Of a DNA stretch of 64,000 bases, positions 59,298 through 64,000 are shown piece after piece. Where the stretch lies: assembly GCF_933775445.1 (NCBI RefSeq), contig NC_065874.1:26048501-26112500 (forward strand), written 5' to 3'. Source of the stretch: Argentina anserina. Lineage: Eukaryota; Streptophyta; Magnoliopsida; Rosales; Rosaceae. The translations under genes were made by a program, and so were the position numbers. A model generated the notes under the pieces. The model was not told the origin of the DNA. It searched no databases and was given only the letters and a program-made list of their open reading frames with translations. Positions within the stretch are counted from its first letter, which is position 1. Every line of letters starts with the position of its first letter.

Positions 59298-60202
59298 TTA
59301 TAGGCCATGTTTGTTTCATGAAATTATTGTCTTGGGAGAGGAAAGTGATCCATTTGAATTCACTTGTTTGGGAACCAAATGAAAAAAAAAGGAAAAGGAA
59401 AATAATTCTCATAGCATTGGAAAATTGGGACTCCACACATCTCATATAATCACTTTCCCATCCAAACTTTAAACTTATTAGATCAAAGTAACCCTAAGTT
59501 TTAACTTTATTAGACCAAAGTGGCCTTAAGTTTTATATTAATATGAGAGAGGGTATTTTTATAGTTTTTTCCTTTACATTCCTCATTTGGTCTCCATAAA
59601 GGAGAGTAGTTCCTTTTGACATTCCTTTACACCCGATGAAATCACTTTTTCATCCAAACTTTAACTTATTAGTGAGTTTTAATATTATTAGACCAAAGTG
59701 GGCTTAATTTTTATATTAATATGAAAGAGTATTTTTATAGTATTTTCCTTTACATTCCTCAAATCGGTATCCGGAAAAGAAATTAGTTCCTTTTGAATTC
59801 CCATAGAAATGAAACTTAAGTGAGAGTTTAATTTCCTTTCCAGTGTTTTTTTTTTTTGGTTAAATTCTAGTGTTTAGTAACACAAGGGAAGTTAGGAGGA
59901 AACTTGTCTAAAAATTTGTAATTAATGCAATAAAATAATAAATAGTGAGTAACAAATGTAAGGAATTAAGAAGAGAAGTTGGTTCCATATGATTATAGAA
60001 GGAAGTGTTTTCCCCCACATTTTCCATTAACGTAGGAAAGTAGTTCATTTCCTTGTGCATACCAAACATTGGAAAGGAAGTCCATTCCTTTTCAAACACA
60101 TGAAAATAAATTTGATGGGAATTTAAACTTTCTATGGCAATGGAAAGAGGAAGGAGTTCATTTCCATTCCTTTTGATTTTGTGAACCAAACGTGGTCTAT
60201 TA
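59298..60202. mobile_element. Harbinger/Tourist-type MITE with TTA duplication
   Basis: The element is 59301-60199. It begins TAGGCCATGTTTGTTTCATG and its other end reads TAGACCACGTTTGGTTCACA, an imperfect inverted repeat of Tourist type. TTA flanks both sides (59298-59300 and 60200-60202). The interior is AT-rich with repeated ATTCCTTT and CCAAACTTTAA words (two similar halves near 59460-59580 and 59640-59760). No transposase. Confidence 0.7.
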
Positions 60203-60279
60203 ATAATTAACTATAGTAATCATTTTTTAGTTTTGGATTCCTTATTTCAAACAGAACTCTATAAATAATGAAGCCCAAG

Positions 60280-61280
60280 CAATGACTAAAATTTCGGCGA
60301 GAATTCGAAAATTAGAAATTTCGATGGAAATTTCAGGAAAATTTCAATTTTAAAAAATAATTAAATAAATTGATGAAAATTTATATAAAAACACGGAAAA
60401 TTAGAACTTCATTTTGTAATTTCAGAGTGAAACTTCACTCTAGATAGGGACGGTATATATACATATATATTTACTCAAATAGAAGCTAGGTCATCACGCC
60501 TTATTTACATATAATACATTATACATGAAATTACATGAGTGGTTTAAAACCACATAAATGATCCATAATGTATAAAATTTTCACTATCTTCATCATGTAT
60601 TTGAGTAAAACCCTGAGTATATTGTGAATAATAGTCATTAAATGATACCGTCCCTTTATAATTTTGCATATACTGACATATATGCCAACCATAGGGGTCG
60701 TGAGTGATTGACGGTAAGTTGTGGTACTGCTAGTTCACATTCGAATCAAGCATTTCTCAATTTTGACCATAACCATAGCTTTGTGAAGATTGTGCATTAG
60801 ATTGTGTTCATATGTTTTCACTTGATTGCATCTCATTAGAGAATAAATATGGTTGATAAGACATGTTGAATTTCCCCCATAAGAGTAAGTCCATTTTTAC
60901 TTCCTTGTAGACCAAAGGGGTTCGATTCCCCTTAACAACTAGTTCGTTTTATTTCAATTTTAAGTGAATGGTGAGACATGAAATGTAATACCATATATGA
61001 CAATAAGTTGATGTAGTAGAGTTGATTATAATTTTGTGCTTACAAAATGATGAATCGGAGGTTTGATTATTCTAACTAATAATTTTTTATTTTATTTGAA
61101 ATTGGCGTGACACGTGGTGATATTATGAAAATATCCAGAAATTTTGAAAATTTCCGAATATATCTAGAAATTTAAAAAAAAAATTATTGAAAAATATTTG
61201 GTATGTAATAGATACGATATATACCGAAAATTGAAATTTTAGCAGAAACATCAAGTAAATTCTGAATATTTCAGTCCCCG
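60280..61280. mobile_element. unclassified 1-kb element with 8-bp flanking repeats
   Basis: AGCCCAAG occurs directly before 60280 and directly after 61280, and is repeated once more at 61289. The ends are loosely inverted (CAATGACTAAAATTT on the left, CGGGGACTGAAATATT on the opposite strand at the right). AAATTTC-type words are dense near both ends. A fragment of the TA-tract palindromic element lies inside at 60390-60470. Class uncertain (hAT-like by duplication length). Confidence 0.45.
60390..60470. mobile_element. right-end fragment of the TA-tract palindromic element
   Basis: GAACTTCATTTTGTAATTTC, then AGAGTGAAACTTCACTCTAG and a TATATATACATATATAT tail, matches the right end of the element at 51450-51849, again bordered by TA repeats. 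Confidence 0.65.
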
Positions 61281-61288
61281 AGCCCAAG

Positions 61289-62660
61289 AGCCCAAGTATG
61301 TTTTGGGATAAAGTGAGGAAGTCGAAGTCTTAAGATCATTAGTCAATGAGTTGATACCTCTTCTTTCGTCCCGAGAACATCCTGATTCCACTGCAAATTC
61401 ACACCTGTTCTTTAACGCTTCAAGTTAGACTGAAGCTATAATCGTATCACCTATAGAAGCTCGTAAGTCCTCATTCCTTCGCTTCCTTCTTTATACTTCA
61501 ACAATATATATAGTGTCCACCTGAGTTTTCTACGTTAATCAAAGTGAGCTAGGATTAGGGGGTTTTCTGATTTCCGAAATGGTTTTGCTCTCTTGTGTCA
61601 GCTTGATAATGTGTATGAATGTTGGGTTCCTGAATTGTTTTTCTCGATTAAATTAAGAGGCATGGGTTTACGATTTACCTTTGTTTCCGAATTTTGGTGT
61701 ATGAGTTTACCCACTACAACTGAGTTTAAGGGGTTTTGATAGAATTGATTTTCTTCCTCTATAAATAGAGTATGACTGCTCTCTCTTAGATATTGGAGTA
61801 CAAGAGTTCAATATTTGGTTTATAAAGAGTTCTCTATGTGGTTTATGTTTTCCAGTTCTCTTGTTCCATGGTTGAAAACAAATTGAAAAACAGTTGCTGC
61901 ATTCATTCATATCTTGCATTGCATGAGTCATTTGGTTATGCGATGGCTGCGTTTATAGCTAGTATATTTGTTGAGTGTTGAGTTGTTTTGTTCTGGTATA
62001 TACAGTTAGCGATTAGAGAATTCACTTATTCTAGTGAGTTAGGCTAGAATGCTTGCTTTGGTCAATGCAACTGTGCTGTGAAATCTTGTGATTGACATTG
62101 GTGATTGATTTTGGTTGTTCAAGAGTGGAAGCTTTGCAGTGTGTTCTCCTTTATTCGGTTTCACTGAGTTAACAAACAACTTATGTCAATGTTGCTTTAG
62201 TTGGTTTGTTTGTTTTTTTTTTTTTTAAAGTTCATTCAGTTCAAGGCCAGCTTTCAGGATTGATCATCCCATATTCTCATTGCATTCCCGGACTCAACTT
62301 GAACTGAAAAATTGGTTATGCTTCTAGGGTCTGCATACTGGTTTGATCTGTATTACATGTAAATACTTTTGTGTCAGCTCTGTATACATGTATAATTTAC
62401 CAGTCAGCAACTACTAGAGATGTACTATTAGTTTTCTGATCAGATCAAACACAAAAGAAAAACATATTAATTGAGTCTGTTAAAGCCTCATCTCCTGTCG
62501 AACAGATTTATTCTATGTTGTTTGAACTTGCTCTGCTTTCATTAGTTCCCTTGACCCATATTTTCCTGGTAATCTGCTTTTACAGCCTCAACGTTATCCT
62601 TGTTGGGTTCTCAGATTGGTTTCTGCAGTCTCTGCTTTCCTTCCAATTGTTTGGTTTTTA
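61289..62660. other. upstream region of the TIR-NB gene
   Basis: Promoter and 5'UTR region. A possible 5'UTR intron could run from GTAAGT near 61470 to TTTTACAG near 62585, but this is only signal-based. Minus-strand frame 61707-61931 shows no domain. Confidence 0.35.
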
Positions 62661-64000
62661 ATGGCCTCGAGCTCTCAAAAAGCTTCTGTATCTTTTCCGT
62701 CATCAGCTCCTAGTTGGAAGTATGATGTGTTTTTGAGTTTTAGGGGTGTAGATACACGCAAAGGTATTACATTTGAATTATACGATCGCCTGCACAATAG
62801 AAGAGGTATTAAAACATTCATGGATAACCAAGATCTTGAAGTAGGAGCTCTTATTTCTCCAAGACTCTTACAGGCAATTGAAGAGTCAAGGGTTGCAATT
62901 GTTGTCCTCTCCCCAAATTATGCTTCTTCGAATTGGTGTTTGGAGGAACTTACAAAGATTTCTCAATGTATGCAAGATGATGATAGAATTCTTCCAGTTT
63001 TTTATCATGTGGAACCCTCTGATGTACGATATCAAAAGAAAAGTTTTGAAGTAGCTTTTGATAACCATGAAAACTCTGGGCGACAAGAAACCAAGCTGCA
63101 GCAGTGGAGAGATGCTTTAAGTAGGGTGGCTAACATCTGTGGATGGCATACACAAAATTATGAGTAAGCACGATGATACTATTTTATTTGTTCAAGACTT
63201 ATAAAGTTTATTGATGATTATTGACCCTTTATTCGTACTTGTAGGACTGAAAGAGATCTTGTCCGAGCCATTGTGGAATTTGTGTGCAGTAAAGTACAAT
63301 CTATGAAAATTAACTTTACAACGTCCACAGGAGATTTTAAAGCATTTGAAGCAACGAAACAAGCTATGAATAAGGTCAGGAATGCGCTGAATGATGATGA
63401 GGTCACTATGATTGGGGTTTACGGAATGGGTGGTGTTGGAAAGACAACTATGGTGAAACATGTCTGTGCACAAATGAAAAAAAGTAGACTTTTTAATCAA
63501 GTGATTATGGCTGTTGTATCTCAGAACCCTGATTTGAGGAAAATTCAAGGCACATTAGCTGATTTGCTAAACTTGAAATTGGAAGATGAGACAGAGATAG
63601 GAAGAGCTAACAGATTGGAGGAGAAGATAAAAAGAGGAACCAGGATCCTCATAATCTTGGATGACATTTGGAATAGAATAGAACTTTCAAGTATAGGAAT
63701 TCCCAGCCACCACAAGCTTCAAATATGCAATTCCAAAGTCCTACTGACGACAAGGAGATTGTCTGTATGTCATTTCATGGACAGCCATGCCAACATTCCA
63801 CTCAATATCTTATCAGAAGAAGATTCTTGGAACTTGTTTGTGAAAGAAGCAAGACAATCTTTTGACAAATCCACCAATTTCTATGATGTGGCGAGGGAGG
63901 TGGCCAGAGAATGCGCTGGTTTACCAGTTGCACTAATAGCAGTTGCAAGGGCACTTCGATATGCCAGTTTCAACGAATGGAAAGACTCAGCTCAACGACT
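62661..64000 (+). CDS. TIR-NB-ARC resistance protein with CC-NB-LRR-type NB domain (3' end beyond window)
   Basis: Exon 1 is 62661-63163; exon 2 starts at 63245 and stays open to the window edge (419 residues visible). ATG 62661 (MASSSQKASVSF) was chosen because the frame upstream has no ATG. Residues 20-165 form a TIR domain: YDVFLSFRGVDTRKG, IKTFMDNQDLEVG, SPNYASSNWCLEELTKI with a putative catalytic Glu96, and LPVFYHVEPSDVR. The intron follows the TIR domain, as in TIR-NB-LRR genes. Exon 2 has P-loop VYGMGGVGKTTM (226-237), VSQNPDLRKIQGTLADLL, kinase-2 ILIILDDIW (Trp310), VLLTTRRLSVC and CAGLPVALIAVARAL. Kinase-2 ending in Trp and the VSQNPDL block are features of CC-NB-LRR proteins of the RPS2 group, not of TIR-NB proteins, which end in Asp. 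The protein should act as an immune receptor or TIR NADase-type signaller; LRR status is unseen. Confidence 0.9.

Noticed and set aside
60917..60931. GGGGTTCGATTCCCC, a perfect tRNA T-arm sequence
   Set aside because: No D-arm, anticodon arm or acceptor pairing was found in the about 75 bases upstream, so it is not a tRNA gene.
63192..63548. 118-codon minus-strand frame
   Set aside because: It is the antisense shadow of the NB-ARC exon.

Overview
The window is nuclear DNA of a flowering plant. It holds intron-containing genes with GT..AG introns, dense nested LTR retrotransposons, CACTA, hAT, Mutator and Harbinger-like DNA elements, and a TIR-type resistance gene. TIR-NB genes and the aquaporin, F-box and FAR1-like families point to a eudicot. 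The gene sequences feel Rosaceae-like to me, but that is an impression, not a demonstration. No rRNA, complete tRNA, CRISPR array or organellar segment was found.

Layout. 1-12,000 is mostly transposon debris: a CACTA remnant on the minus strand (about 315-2566), an orphan 3' exon (3505-3627), a long LTR with a tRNA-Asp-type primer site (4334-6006), and a broken minus-strand Ty1/copia element (about 6060-10768) that carries a hAT-type MITE. 12,997-18,438 is a nearly complete plus-strand Ty1/copia element with both LTRs, primer site, polypurine tract and 5-bp target duplication, but its polyprotein carries six stops and two frameshifts. A degenerate GTGTGACT-type repeat field follows (19,085-19,815). 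Then comes a Mutator-like element (20,409-21,379) that has captured the start of a host gene, and then a hAT-like element.

The middle, 22,700-46,800, is the gene-bearing part: a four-exon PIP2 aquaporin; a small secreted or membrane protein; a three-exon minus-strand gene for an 85-residue membrane protein; a receptor-like pseudokinase in seven visible exons; two F-box remnants; a stray copy of one pseudokinase exon; and an intronless TATA-binding-protein pseudogene preceded by an snRNA-type promoter arrangement.

46,800-61,300 is again transposon country: a 5'-truncated FAR1/MULE pseudogene, inverted-repeat elements sitting in (TA)n tracts, a second copia element (52,176-59,154) with matching TTAAC duplications and a hAT-like element nested inside it, and Harbinger-type MITEs. 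The window ends in the first two exons of a resistance gene that joins a TIR domain to an NB-ARC domain of CC-NB-LRR (RPS2-like) type. I rank that gene as the most interesting object here.

The live genes do not form an evident pathway: water transport, signalling and immunity genes lie next to one another as is normal in plants. Several exon structures were worked out by hand from splice signals and reading-frame phase. Family names rest on motif recognition, since no database search was possible. Some listed open frames began with TTG or GTG, so starts were re-chosen at ATG.
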